From: Stichopus chloronotus
Taxonomy: Eukaryota > Echinodermata > Holothuroidea > Aspidochirotida > Stichopodidae
Assembly (NCBI GenBank): GCA_021234535.1
Contig: CM037842.1
Location: 23,623,106-23,687,105 of the forward strand
Direction of reading: 5' to 3'
Length of the DNA stretch: 64,000 nucleotides
Shown here piece by piece: positions 35,560 to 47,924 of the stretch. Both the position numbers and the translations under genes were made by a program. Under the pieces are notes generated by a model. It was not told the DNA's origin, ran no database searches, and saw only the letters and a program-made list of their open reading frames with translations. How positions within the stretch are numbered: position 1 is the stretch's first letter; each line of letters starts with the position of its first letter.

Positions 35560-38200
35560 GAGTTATTCCGGCAAGATATTTAAACATCTCGCATGTCACC
35601 TCATGGACGTCAACAGGTGGGGGACGGGGGGTGACATGTCCCCCCACTTTCAAAAGTGGAGGGGATATCATATCATTTGTCCCACCCACTTTTCAGAGCA
35701 GTTATTAAAAAAAGTCACATGCATATGCGCGATTTTCTATCACAATTGCTAAGCTGATTCAAGTAGAATTTAACTTGGGCGTTGAATCCACAGAGAATCG
35801 CAGAAAAGTTCATCAGATCATTAGACAGTCGTATAGAGATTTTTGGGAACTTCTGACACTGCGGTGAATCCTCCTAAGTTGGGTGTTCGGACAAGCACCG
35901 AGTGACTCAGTGACATATATTCTGCCAGAAATCTGGACTCCCTGGGCCCCTGCTATCTATCACTTGCACCGTCATTTATTTCCCAGTCTCTCAATATCCT
36001 AAATGTGCCCATTTATTTCTTTCGGGTGGGGGTGGGTAGAGACCATTCGAAAATGTATTGAACTTGCACACATGTTGTTTGTATGGGTCCCAATGGATTA
36101 GGTAAGTCATACAGGTAGATGGTGATGAGTTACTATGTTCATATCACTACCTCCAGTCCCTTAGACTTGACGGACGAAAAGGGGTGTAGGGGTTAAGTAA
36201 TTAAGGCTACATGTATTCGCCGGATATGGTAGATCTTTGTTGTTGAGTGCCAGCTAAGCGCTATACACGCAATGCGTGCCTTTTTCTGATTATTATTATT
36301 AAAGTACCTGGGTACATAACAACTGACGTCTCGCACCTACATGCATGTATTATATATACCACTCCACTCATCCCGGAGGTGACGGCGCCACTTTTTCAAT
36401 ATTTCGTTTGAGATGGACGCTGTGTAATTCGTCTCCCTTGGTGTCAGAACGGCATCTTTCTACCAGTACTTTCTGTAGAAATTTAGTTTTGTGAGACAAA
36501 ATTTCTTCTCACAGATCTTGTTCTGATCTAACTAAAAACGACTCAGGAAGGCCGTCTCCTGGGATCATAGCGGTCTAATGTACCCAAAATTTTCTGGTAC
36601 GCTACGTGCCAACCAATGGTGGCGCTCCGCTTAGATAGTATAGTGTCCCCCTCACTTTCTGAAACCTGCTGACGCCCATGTGTCACCTTATGGCCACCGT
36701 ATGGAACCCTCTACTTCCTATCGAATTGATCCGTTCATAGAAATTCCTTACGCAATAATTCTTAGTGTACATGTTGATTTGTGTGTGTTAACACAATAAC
36801 ATGTAGCACAGTGTATTTACATGTTGTCAATCGTTAAGCACTGCTGGGGTATTTTTATAAATACCATTGATTTCACTTTCATATTTCCTTTATAGACGAT
36901 TTGAATGTACTGCCATAAAAAAGGATTCCGGACTACAATAAATATAATTAAGGTCAATATATCGAACCATTATCTATTGCTATTGTTATGTTATACAATT
37001 ATACGCTTTCTATCGAGTGCTGGGGTGTAAAGAGGTGGGAAGTGTTAAATCAAGAAATGAATGACGTGGAGTGTTGCACAGTGTCAGCATTTCTTTTGTT
37101 AAGCCTATATTTTGCCTTTTAATTATGTGATTACCGAACTTTTATATTGGTAAGTGATATAAATATTTCCGAAGAAAATATATGCTCCAAAAATACCCCC
37201 CCCCCCGGAGCATATTCTTAAATGTCCTTGAAATAAGGTTACATAGAAAAGGACAAACGCAAGACATATCATAGGAGTCCATTTCTTGATGTCACAAACT
37301 TCCATACTTAGCCAACGTTTATTCATGATACAGCTGTCAGACACTAGTTTAGCTGTACTTTGCGTTAATCTCTGTCGGATTTTGATGGAGTTTGTGGCTA
37401 TTTTCAATATTGTCAAGGCTTAATGCACCCAGTACTCAAAAATGTCAGTTTCATGTTAGTTCAGCATATAGGATACATAAGACAAAGTCGGTTTCTGGTC
37501 TGAGTCTTGTTTTGTAGTAATGGACTCATCTATAATGTGATAATTAATCTTATTACAAATATTATAGGATTACGTAATATTTCACAGGATTGTCGAGCAT
37601 TGTTATAATCGTTATCCATATTTTGCGGTTTTCTAACACTTAATGACAAAGTATTTGATTCTTACCCTGCTTCACTATTTAACCTGATGTATGATGCGAT
37701 AGTAATAAATTGTAAAGAGAAAGTTACATTTAACTGAAAGTGCTAACAAAGTGTCGAATTTAACATCTTAAAATGAAGTGAAAACAATTTAGAACTCAAG
37801 CCCCCCCCCCCCGACCAAAAAAGGCCGAAACCAAAAAAAAAAAAAATTAAAGAAAAAGATGGAATAAAGTTTTGTTTAGTTACTTCTATTCTCAAAAATA
37901 ATAAAATGAACGAATTTAATGACAAAGGAGAGTATGCACGTTTGTTTATTTTACATTCTTTTCACTGTTCCAGGCTATACTGAATAGTTTATCTATATAA
38001 ATTCATTTTTCATTATCAAACGGTTTTATGAATCCCGATGTACATACCTTATGATCTCTAAACGCCCTTCAGTGTTTATAAAGTTACACATGTAATATTT
38101 ACAAGTTATACACGTAATAGAAGTTACATACTATTCAGCATGATTCATGTTCATTGAGTTAAATGCCTTTATATGTATACGTCATTAAACAATCTATTCA
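35560..38200. other. No gene recognised
   Basis: It includes G/C-tract patches (35620-35660, C13 near 37195, C13 near 37801). TATATTGGTAAGTG at about 37144-37157 matches the donor context of beta cassettes U3 and U6, but no motif A or conserved exon body was found with it. Confidence 0.4.
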
Positions 38201-38214
38201 GCTACACGCTGAGT

Positions 38215-38391
38215 GAGACTCAATACTGCCAGTCGACAGATCATTTTAACATGACTTCCACTCGTTACTTAAATAACTGAAAACTTGTCTCGAAAATGAT
38301 CCAGCGAAATAAGCCCGCCTTGCAGATTACCGATAGAATTAGGCCTTGTCTACAACAGATTATCAAGTGACGTAAGATAAAGATTATATTG
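38215..38391 (+). promoter_or_regulatory. Cassette U7 (beta) lacking motif A; GC-type donor
   Basis: The body matches U3 and U6 (CTTCCACTCGTTAC, CAGATTATC, ATTGG before the donor). At the position where U3 and U6 have GTAAGT, U7 has GCAAGT at 38392-38397. A GTAAGA at 38372-38377 is an alternative donor. GC donors are used at low frequency in animals, so the cassette may work weakly or be dead. The following intron aligns with that of U6 and shows the empty site of the MITE present in U6. Confidence 0.45.
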
Positions 38392-38807
38392 GCAAGTGAT
38401 TTCATTTCATTTTCTGTAGTCAGTCATTCAATCATGTATTTCAACTTTGTATTTTTTTTTTGACGGTCTGCATAATTCTACATATAGATATTTTACAGTG
38501 TAGCTTCAGCTAGGATACACCGAATACAGGCAAAGGTTTAAGAATTTAATGAATTTGTGTTTTAAACATTGTTTCAGTAACCTGAGACTTGTTTCTAGCA
38601 CATTTCAAGCTATTTCCGTGATTGCACCACGCAACAGGTTATGGCTCAGCCATCCGTAATACATTGTTAGTGGTAACTTTTCGTACATTTACTTTTTGTT
38701 ACTTTTTTAACTCTGTAGAGGGCTTAGGTTACTCTGAATTGTAATTGCGTTGAGATTTTTAACATAGTAACACGTGCGGCCATTTAGGTAATCAACAGGT
38801 CAGTGAA

Positions 38808-38823
38808 GCCGACGCAAAACGTT
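38808..38823 (+). promoter_or_regulatory. Motif B (U7), without kappaB site
   Basis: GCCGACGCAAAACGTT is one base from the motif B consensus. The 80 bases upstream contain no GGGRNWYYCC match, unlike the other five strong copies. It lies about 415 bp after the U7 donor. Confidence 0.5.
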
Positions 38824-39016
38824 TAGGTATAGCCTAAATGAATGACAGGCGGTTGTGTGAAACACCCAACAACGTGCAACTGAAGCCGTTGTGTCGGTTA
38901 GTTTTTGTTTCGTGTACCGATCGTTGTTTATGTATTGATTCTGCTTGTTCTACAAGATGATATGCATGTAATACTTCCTGACAGTAAAAAAGAAAATCAA
39001 AATTATTTCGGTCAGC

Positions 39017-39301
39017 AACGTCGCAAAGCGTCGGTTTCAACTCGCAAGTGGATACCGATTACGGGAGTTTAATTGTCAACTGAATTGTAGTTTGTTCTTT
39101 GAATAATCCCAGTAATAGCAGCCTGAACACCTTGAAATCTCAGGACTGGGAAATCAAAGCACCGTTCTGTTATAATCGTGATTTTATTTTTATGTAGGCC
39201 CATTGTATATTTACGTGGGGGAATTCGGGTATGTGCAAAAATTCTTGAAGTCAGTCATTAAGTGGCACTGAATTAGGCTCCACGTTAAACGCTTTGCGAC
39301 A
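39017..39301. promoter_or_regulatory. Two type C motif relatives
   Basis: AACGTCGCAAAGCGTCGG at 39017-39034 and, inverted, AACGCTTTGCGACA at 39288-39301 share the GTCGCAAAGCG core. They lie about 255 bp apart in opposite orientation, bracketing a short segment without a recognisable exon. Confidence 0.4.
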
Positions 39302-40124
39302 CAATTCTTCTCCGCTTCACACGTGGATAAATTTTTCCAATAATTCAGTTTGTCTAGTTTTGTTGTTTAATTTCCTATGAATTACATTGCAATGATCAAT
39401 TTACAACATCAGACAAACATGTCATTGAATTTGATGTTAAAGTTCGATGGGTCGAAATGCATTTGAGCAAGATATTACCAACATAGTGTTGCATAGTCGA
39501 ATTTTTATCACAGGTAGTGAATCGTTACCATTGTAGTACGGGGAAAACAAAAACAAGCAGCGTGACGCCTTGCAACTCCTCTGTGTTAAGTGTGCTTTCT
39601 AGGAGTTAGGCTATTCATGTTTAATCCCAGTGATCTTGCTCACTATTCATATAAATGGTCATTGGTTTTATAATCATTTGATGAACTGTTGTCCATTAGT
39701 ACAATACCCGTATACTATTTCATGTTTGATTTTGCTGTCTGACATTCATGTGTGTGTTTTAAAGACCGGAGTCTAGGTGAGTAAACAACACATAGGGCAG
39801 TTAAGAAAACAAATGACTCAATGGAAAGGTGCAAAGTATATATACTACGGAGCTTAACAACATCATCAAAGAAGTTATGATTTATAGACTAAAACGCCCC
39901 TAAAGCTATTTTTTTAAATATTTGATCAAAGTAATATTCAAAACTGCCTTTGGCGTACTCATGGCATCATCCCATGTTATGCAATCAAAATTTTAAGTTT
40001 CACAGTTGAAAGCTTTCCTTTAAAATATGTGTTTCTGTATGACGTCATATGATGTCATATTAGGACCAGATTCATGCATGAGCTCTCTCTCCAATTGAAA
40101 ATGTTTCGGGTATTCAGGAATTTT
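39302..40124. other. No gene recognised
   Basis: AT-rich, no repeat of other regions was noted. A TGACGTCA palindrome lies at 40040-40047. Confidence 0.4.
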
Positions 40125-41175
40125 TGGTTTTTGGTACAAGGTCTCATGTGGGCCCTATGGCCCATTTTATGAAATTCTGCGAAAAGTTGTTCTCCTACAG
40201 ATTATCTTGTACAACGGTGATGATTGGACACAATGGTATTTTGTTGGAGACACCGTTAGGGTGTTCAGAAATCCTACGCCCAAAGCCTTAGACCCAAAAT
40301 TTATGCACAGGCTTAAAATGCCACTAACAGTTCAATTCAATTCAACAAACTTTATTTCAATTTTTTTTGATAGTGCAAAAGTATATTTGATACAATTATT
40401 ATCGTATATAAACTACAAGACATTGTGAAGTGACAACAAGAGGCTCGTGAGAGCTTGTTTACGTTGCCACCCGACACACATGCACAACACAAATATATAC
40501 GTAAAAGAAGTTACAAAAAACAATAAAAATAAACAAGAAGGAAGTATAACAACAAAAATAGAAACCACAGAATTACACTTTGTGATAGTTTATAATGAGA
40601 CAATATTTTAGATATTTTTTTGAATGTACAAATTGTTCTACACTCCTTGATATGGAAGGGTTGACAAACCATCCACAAATTGTGCACATGTTAGGACAAT
40701 CTGTAGAAGAAGAAGCATTTTGCAGAATTTCGTAAAAGGGTCAAAGGGTCCACATTGGATCACAGAACAAAATTTCTTTAATACCATAAACAAAGCACTA
40801 ACAAAGAATCATAATGATAAATCATTAAAAATGTACATGACTGTCTGTAGGATGCTGTCAACTAATAGATACTAAAGGATGCTTGAACATTAATTAAATG
40901 TAAAAGATAAGCAGATTGCAGTAGATCACAACATGGACCACAGTGAGATTTGGACCCCAAATTCCTGAACACCCCAAAGGTGTCACCTGAATATCACCAT
41001 GACAAAGCATCACCATCGTAAAAATGAATCTGTAGGAGCAGACGCAGAAGTGTAGAATTTCATGAAAACAATAACACTGTATATCGATGTCAAACCATTT
41101 AGATTACATATGGCAATTTGTAGGAGGAAAAGCATTTTGGGGAATTTCGTAATATGGGCCATAGGGTCATTTTCC
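40125..41175. repeat. Interspersed repeat family F1, copy 2, interrupted
   Basis: TACAAGGTCTCATGTGGGCC starts a copy that parallels 245-1060. It breaks after GCCACTAACAG (about 40332) and resumes near 40660 with TTGACAAACCAT, matching the TAATGACAAACCATTG of copy 1. Confidence 0.65.
40333..40600 (-). mobile_element. Probable LINE 3' end inserted in F1 (minus strand)
   Basis: It opens with TTCAATTCAATTCAACAAAC then TTTATTTCAA, which on the minus strand reads AATAAAGTTTGTTGAATTG with a (TTGAA) tail, the usual look of a non-LTR retrotransposon 3' end. It sits exactly in the break of the F1 copy. Only untranslated-like sequence is left; no reverse transcriptase is visible, and the inner boundary near 40600 is approximate. 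Confidence 0.5.
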
Positions 41176-41933
41176 ATTCAGTTTTAGTCTACGAGTCAAT
41201 TACTGTTGTTTTTTAAAGGTATGTCTAATATTATTAAGTATTACTAACAATTATATTATGCATTACTAAAAAATTACGATTAGTTATTAAGTATTGTTGA
41301 TATTTTGGAGCTGTTTCACTCACATTATATTTATATCAAGTAAAAATATAATTGTGCTGTTATTTGAGACAAGATTGGAGAAAATAAACTGAGATGATAA
41401 AAAAAAAAAATACTAAAAATGTCCTTAACTGATATGCAACGTAAAAAGAACGAATGTTTACGGCCTTAAGCCAAAATTAAAGGTTTAGCAATCATTTTAC
41501 TTTCCCGTTACATAATGCATTACTCATTATTTTTCGTAGACACATTTCAGTGTAATGTCATATTTTTGTAAAATGATATGTAATATAATTTCAAACTGCT
41601 GACAGACATTTTGAAATTACTACAACTATCACCTCTCTGTTTTGTTCATTTGTTTCTTCTTCGTAAAAGAGTTGTACTGGCTGGTCTAGCATTGTAAGAA
41701 TATTGGCTGACGCCTTTTTTTAAACGTCACACCTGGGGTTGTATGCTAAGATTGTATAACTGAACATATTTGTCTCTGTACACATTTCTAATGTCGAGTA
41801 TATGTTATCCATACGGGACAGATTGGGCCAAATTGAGAATTAGTCATGGGATAAAACGACAATGACAACTATAATGTCACTTAAATTGGCTTAAATTCAC
41901 AAGACTTGTTTTAATATTATTCTCATATTTCAG

Positions 41934-42360
41934 CTCAGTTCGAGATGACGATGTCTTGGCAGAAGAGAATGACCCTTGACCGATCTCTTCCTCTGTTAGT
42001 GAATGATCTTCAATTGGATGCCTCCGTGATTGATCTCATTGCTAATAATATATTTGATCATTTCGATGCTGATCTTTTGGATTCTGAACCAAATCCATCC
42101 ATTAAAGTGAGAAGATTTATAAGAATGCTTCAACAAAGAGGAGACCTTGCCTTTGATATTTTCATGACGTCACTACGGAACAAAGCTGGCGCTGAGCATA
42201 TAGCCGAACACTTGGAAAATACTTTAAAACAAATAACTGAAAGTGAGCAAAATCAGCAACAGAGAGCAGAAGATGAAATTGACATGAGAGAAGATGAAGA
42301 TGTTGTTATTATAATAATATTCATCGATTATCGAGAAACACCGTAGCGAACATTAAATAA
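41934..42360 (+). CDS. CARD-only protein 1 (coding exon with 3' end)
   Basis: The acceptor TCTCATATTTCAG precedes an 11-nt leader and ATG at 41945; the frame ends with TAG after 133 codons (42344-42346). Residues 9-95 fit a CARD, a six-helix death-fold module that pairs with other CARDs in caspase, NOD-like receptor or MAVS-type complexes. Visible landmarks: helix 1 LDRSLPLLVNDLQL, helix 2 SVIDLIANNIF, helix 4 KVRRFIRMLQQRG, helix 5 AFDIFMTSLR, helix 6 HIAEHLENTL. No caspase, kinase, NACHT or helicase domain follows; the tail is Gln/Glu/Asp-rich and ends in a short Ile-rich stretch. An ATTAAA poly(A)-like hexamer lies at 42352-42357, so this is probably the last exon. About 72% of residues match CARD-only protein 2 (hand count over 103). 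Function as adaptor or decoy is inference; expression is probably from cassettes U1-U3 or U7. Confidence 0.8.
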
Positions 42361-45240
42361 TGTACCCAGATATGAGGTAAACGTAATAGCCTACACTAAT
42401 GGAGTTCTAATGTGCTGACTTGATGTGACCGACGACAGCCCTCCGAAGAGAAGACCTCCATAGCTGCAGCCACTTCATGTAGACAGATAAGCAATTAAAT
42501 TATCTACAAATTTCCTAACGATTTCGCAGTTAACCTTTCTTCACATACATAACCGAGTGTCTGCTTCAAGTTTTGAAATCATTCTATAACTAAGTGTTGT
42601 AATACTTATCAAGTTTCTGGCCAGTACATGTCAGTATTTGGATCAATTAATTGCTGTTATACCACAGCTGTTCATTTTTATCTGAGGAGTATATGCGAAA
42701 ACGGGCCATGGCCATTACGGATATGACCAGTCTATTTTTGTAACGTAAGATATATGTGCCATTCATGTGCCTTTTACGTGTATGACATGATTGTTTCTTT
42801 CATAGGTCCGTTATCGTATCAGTGTCACGTGATCAACGCTATTTACAGTGTAACGACATGACTATGTAATTTGACGGTCTATTAAAACATTCGTTTCACT
42901 TCTTACATCCGAAGCAATAAATATAAGTAACAAATCTTAATTAAGTGTAAAAATAAATGTTATTTTATCATCATGCAGAAGAGTATTAACATGCTTGATG
43001 AACCGGTAATACATTATTTCCAGACAGATATCTACGATAAAAATGGGTGTCGGTAGTTGAGGTCGTTTGCTAGCAGCATTTGATGCTGCGGTTATGTTTC
43101 ATTTATGTTACACTTTTTATGTAAAGTGGGGATGTCATTGTCAAAGGACAGGGCATTGGGGTAGGGGATGGGCATGGATGTACCTATATGCTAAGTATAA
43201 TCATCTAAGCAGGGGTTTGCAACCTGTGTCTATCTCGTCAAATGCGACTGAAGGCCTCTTTCTCTGGGGTGAGCGGTATTAGTTTTTAATTGCAGCCATT
43301 TGCGGCCCTCGCTTTGTCACTGATCGCAGCTTTAATTTGACTTCAAGTACAGAGTATCATGACACAAAATAAATGGTCACGCCCTTCGATGAAACGAGGG
43401 TATCCTCCTGCAAATACGATTAACTTTATGTTAGTTTTATTTCGTTGTGAACGGTCTCTTCGTAATTGGTTCCAAAAATCATCCTAACGAAAATGAGGGC
43501 AATAGTATCTAACTTAAACCTATCATAAGTATCCATAAGAACTGTGCCATTTTTACGTAGAGCTTTTATCAATGGAAAAATTAAACAAATCCACCCAAAG
43601 GACGCATTCTAAAAGCAGGCTGATTATACTCTCCTCTCTGATTCAAGGCACCTCTTCGAGGGATACAGCAACATGATTTTGTGTTCGAAAAGGCGGCACA
43701 CAACTGGCACTGACGTAGTAGTCATGAGTACTCAGAAGGAGAGGGAGGTGGTAACAGTGGCGAGTCTTCATTTAGCGGGCACTGGCATGGCACGGTGACT
43801 GCAAGAGGAGGGAGGGGGGGGGGTCTGTAGAATGATTCTTGATTTACCCAGCGCGAAGCGCGAGGCATGTAATGGTTTTTTCGGGGTTTTTTTTTTTTGG
43901 GGGGGGGGGAGGGGCTGGGTGGTTGTACGGGCAAAGCTCCGGCAAGGACCCAGGTAACAAAGTCACCGAAAGCTCTGGGGTTTTACAGTATTTTGTGATG
44001 TATTGAAGTTACCATTTTAAGGTTTATTCTATTGACCAAACACAGATCTAAAACGTAATGTGGATAACTTCAAGTAGGCCTAAAAGTGATTTTATTTGTC
44101 ACAAAACTACATCAATTATCATAACACCTATCATCAATCCATACCAGAATCCAAAACAATTATGGTTTTGTTTAACGGTGTCGTTATTAATATCGGTTTT
44201 TTACGATATTCTGTTGTGGAAAAGAAACAAATGGCCTATAAGTAATAAACTTAATGAACATGTCGCCTATACAACTCAATGTACACACTTAGACGGGACG
44301 TCATAAGCAAAACGTACAGTATCGATGATTACAGTTTCATCTATGCAATTAATTTGATCTTTCTAAATATAAATGGAAAAAAATTCTAATTATTAATTTC
44401 TAAATATAAATGAAAATAAAAATGAAAACAAATGAGGCTGTTGGTAAAACCAGTTAGCTTACAGTAATTTGCTCCGGTACCCACTTGTCCAAGAACTCTG
44501 AAGAATTGATGGAAAATCTGCAAAACTACATCAAGTAACTATAATGGAACCGAACTTTGATGGGAAGGATTTACCTCAGGACGGAAGTTATCTTCATCCA
44601 TTTTATGCGTACACATAATGAGCAACAAGATACTAAAACAGAATGACTTCTACATAGCTATACAAGACGTGACATTTTGTTTGGTTCATGATACAGCTTA
44701 CATGTAAGCTGCTAAGGTCGTCAAGATAAAACAAACTTTAACTCCAGCAGCAAAATCAACCTCTCTTCTTCTCCCAATAATCTCCCTCTTAAAATCTTAG
44801 AAAAAGGTTCTAACGGCATTTGCTATTCTCAGGTCATTTCATTTATGTAACACTGCGATGATAATTATCACAAGTCATGAATGCAATGCATTAGCAATCC
44901 CTACACAAGGCACTCCTTGATTTAAAGAGCATAATTTTTGTAACCGTGCACAAACGCTAATTTTTTCATCAACAAATTGGAATAACTTTAATGTGACCAT
45001 AATAATGATGGAAGAAGTTCCTAAAGAAGTGCTTTTAATTACTTTCCTACACTAACAGAGGAAGAGCAAACGAGGGCGTATTACTCAATAGACCGGCATT
45101 TGTGAAAGACCATCTGAAGAGGACGGAACTGCGAGAAACTAGTCGTACTTGCCTATCATGACATAAACGTGCAGCTTTTGAATAAAAGTTACTCTCTATA
45201 AAGCTAACAATCTAGCATTTTACAGATTCGACACAGGAAA
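42361..45240. other. No gene recognised
   Basis: It holds G-tract patches (about 43809-43822 and 43890-43915, the latter beside CGCGAAGCGCGAG, a phrase typical of repeats). The frame 44058-44306 has one hydrophobic segment but no homologue that I recognise. Otherwise AT-rich. Confidence 0.4.
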
Positions 45241-45262
45241 GTCAAGAAAAACTCAACAGTAC

Positions 45263-45442
45263 GATCACTGTGATCACACAATACCTGCAGCTTATATAAG
45301 AGCAGCACACATGTGTAACACGACTTAACCCCTTATTTAGACCTATCAGCGCGATAAATACACGGCCATGCACGCTGTTGGTCTGTCTGTGCGTGGGTGA
45401 ATGGTCTATCGGGGATTCCCCGCGAAGTCGACGCAAAACGTC
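45263..45442 (+). promoter_or_regulatory. TATA-like element, perfect kappaB site and motif B
   Basis: TATATAAG at 45293-45300 is a canonical TATA box, preceded by the inverted pair in GATCACTGTGATC (about 45264-45276). GGGGATTCCCC at 45411-45421 is a perfect palindromic kappaB site, and motif B (GTCGACGCAAAACGTC) follows at 45427-45442, only 5 nt away. The truncated CARD copy lies 1 kb downstream. No motif A or conserved first-exon body was found here. Confidence 0.55.
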
Positions 45443-45639
45443 AAAGTAACAATAATTTTGTAAGAATAGAGAGAGGGTAAATAAAGTCACGGTAAAGAGC
45501 TGATTACTTCACTATAGTTACATGGAACTGTTAAGTTTGTCACTTTAGTGGTTTTGGTTTGTCTTTGGTCTTATTTTTGTTCCATCTTATCAAAATAAAT
45601 TCGGCTAGTCATATACATAGGCCTATCATATATTGCTGA

Positions 45640-45760
45640 TTTATTTATGATATGCATCACTTCATGTTAGAAACACTGTTGGCAACTCTCAGTGGCATTT
45701 TCGTCAACCTCATCAAATTAACGATGCAGTATACAAGTAAGACATAACCTTCCCATAATA
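45640..45760 (+). repeat. Duplicated segment, partner of 53500-53620
   Basis: AAACACTGTTGGCAACT and TTTTCGTCAACCTCATCAAA match AAACAATGTTGGCAACT and CTTCGTCAACTTCATCAAA at 53525-53575, in the same orientation. It shows that the CARD-psi region and the U5-U6 region also share ancestry. Confidence 0.6.
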
Positions 45761-46471
45761 TACAATTATACTACACTATCAAATTGAAGAAAAGCCTCCC
45801 CCCTTGTCTCGTTGAAAGTAGTCTTTTTGTTCATGAGGTCCTTCATCAAAATACTGATTGTGTCCCCTCTTCGAGTTTAAATTAATTTCAAAAGATTGCG
45901 GATTGTATAACACTCTTTGCATGATTTCATGGGTTTATTTTTCTTTAAATTGTTCTTTTTTAATACAGTAGAATAAAGTAATTTGTCACATTTACAAAGA
46001 GAATTTGTAGAATACGGTACATTCCCTAGAGGAATGCAAACCTAATTCAAGATGTGATAAGATAAAACTAAACGTTAAAAACGAATACGTTCGCACAATG
46101 GCATATACTCCCACAGAATATTTTTGGACTGAATGAGTAAAGTTTAATATGACGATAAAATATCTTTCTCAGAAGTCTTTTTCTTGCTTTCATAAATCCA
46201 TCGATAAGTTTCACATTAATGATTACACAGCCAGTTGCTGGAATTTTCTGGAGTATAGTTACAGTTCCATTGTCTACAGTTCTACTGTTTCTATAAACGT
46301 AATGAGTTGTTCTTGTAATTTACAAAGCATTTACAAAGCATTTTAGGAAAATAATGATTGTTGGTGTATGATCAAGTATGTTGACATATAAAAGTCTACC
46401 ATAAAAGTCTACCATGACATGGATTCGTGTCAGGCCAGTATTGTCAATTTTAAGTCTTGTATTTGTGTCAG

Positions 46472-46536
46472 TTAGAGTCAATATGAGTATGTCTGAGCAG
46501 AAGAGAATGACCCTTGACCGATCTCTTCCTCTGTGA
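46472..46536 (+). pseudogene. Truncated CARD copy (CARD psi)
   Basis: The acceptor TTTGTGTCAG, the leader TTAGAGTCAAT and ATG at 46483 parallel the two intact genes. The first 17 codons (ending RMTLDRSLPL) are nearly identical to CARD 1 and CARD 2, then TGA follows at 46534-46536 and the homology stops abruptly after CTCTTCCTCTGT. Upstream, a 15-bp unit ATAAAAGTCTACCAT is doubled at about 46389-46420 and its single form occurs before CARD 2. The rest of the domain was not found downstream. It is either a deleted gene or an exon fragment; a 17-residue peptide is unlikely to fold. Confidence 0.7.
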
Positions 46537-47920
46537 ATTTAGAGTGCGAAGCATCGTTACCTGCTTTCCCCTTTTTTATCTTTTTTTTTTTTCAATTTTT
46601 TTTAGGAGATGAATAGGCTGGGTGAACATGGCTTCCTTGTGTCCCACTCCCTTGGTTACGGCAGTGAAGATCAATGTAACCATTGCCCATTATGTGTGCT
46701 GCAACAAGAAACAAATCATATGTAATATTAATCTTCCTACATTTTCATATAAAACTAGTTAATGTCTCGTTCGCGCAATTTCTTGGGTGTCCAATCAGCA
46801 ACTCCGCTTCAAGTACAAGTCACCAGTCAGAGGCTAGCGCGGAATTCCAACATGTATGGGATCGTCTACCCTTACTTTCTCGCCAATAATTTGTACACTA
46901 CGTGATTCTGTGTTGGCGTTCACCAACCGAGTTGGAATCTTAATATCTTGTGCTAACTTCAAGATAATACACCAGAATAACTTTCGTGATCGACACTCAA
47001 TCGTCCGTGCCTGCATGCGTAGAAGGTTTTTATATATTGTGCGTAACTGTAACTGCACGAATGCAAATATTATACTACATGGCTAAGTTTGAGTAGAATC
47101 GGGATTTCACGCCGTTGCGGCATTTCTGTCACATTCAAATTGCACGAGATTGAAAAAGGATGTCCTGGGGCCCATAAGGTGGAGTTCAAGTCTTTGAACT
47201 ATGAGTCCTTAGAGATCGGGACTTGAGGCCTTTTTCGAGTCCAAGTCCAGACTCGAATCTTGCAGCCCTGTGGATGATACGGGGGAAAAGCGGCTTGCTG
47301 GACAGTTAAGGGGAGGGGGTGTTCCTAGCCTGTTAGAAAGTTACAATATTTTGCATCTTTTGATTGTTTTGTTTTTTTAGAACTCCTAATTTCCATGTAA
47401 TTTAATCTTGCATTTTTTACTTTCTGACGATTGCTATTAATACTTATTGTTACTGTAGGTGCTTAAGCCCCTTCCGTCCCACTTGATCAAATGTAAGCAC
47501 AAGTCATTACGATTGTAGCATTTCAGAATGAAGTTATGCTATTCCTTAACCTATAGTTCAACCTGGGGTATAAAATAATAAATGTAATCGGAGCATTTCT
47601 GTGGAAGGCTCTAATAACTACGGGAAGATTTCGAATATTATCGACTAATTAAGAACTGGCTAAGAAGTGCAACGAACGTACCCGGATCAAGAACATAACG
47701 GAAGGGTTACGAATATCTACCAATGCAGTCCAATGTATTACAAAATAAATGTGTGACGTATGTATAGAAGTAATGTCAAATCTTTCTGATATTTTTTATT
47801 AGTTTACTTTAAGTCAAAAATTTCAGACTACGCTAGACTTATTGGAATTAGTTACGGAGAATGGAAACTCAGAAAATTAGTCCCTAAATAGATTGTACTT
47901 AAAAGGTGACTATATCTAGA
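46537..47920. other. No gene recognised
   Basis: It contains T tracts, and a TE-like phrase with repeated GAGTCC/AAGTCC words near 47190-47260. Opposing open frames at 46834-47086 overlap on both strands and have no recognisable motif. Confidence 0.4.
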
Positions 47921-47924
47921 TTAT

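Noticed and set aside
37123..37160. An eighth first-exon cassette (TATATTGGTAAGTG)
   Set aside because: Only the donor context matches; motif A, TATA element and exon body are absent.
44058..44306. Small membrane protein
   Set aside because: There is one hydrophobic segment only, with no homologue, splice context or duplicate to support it.
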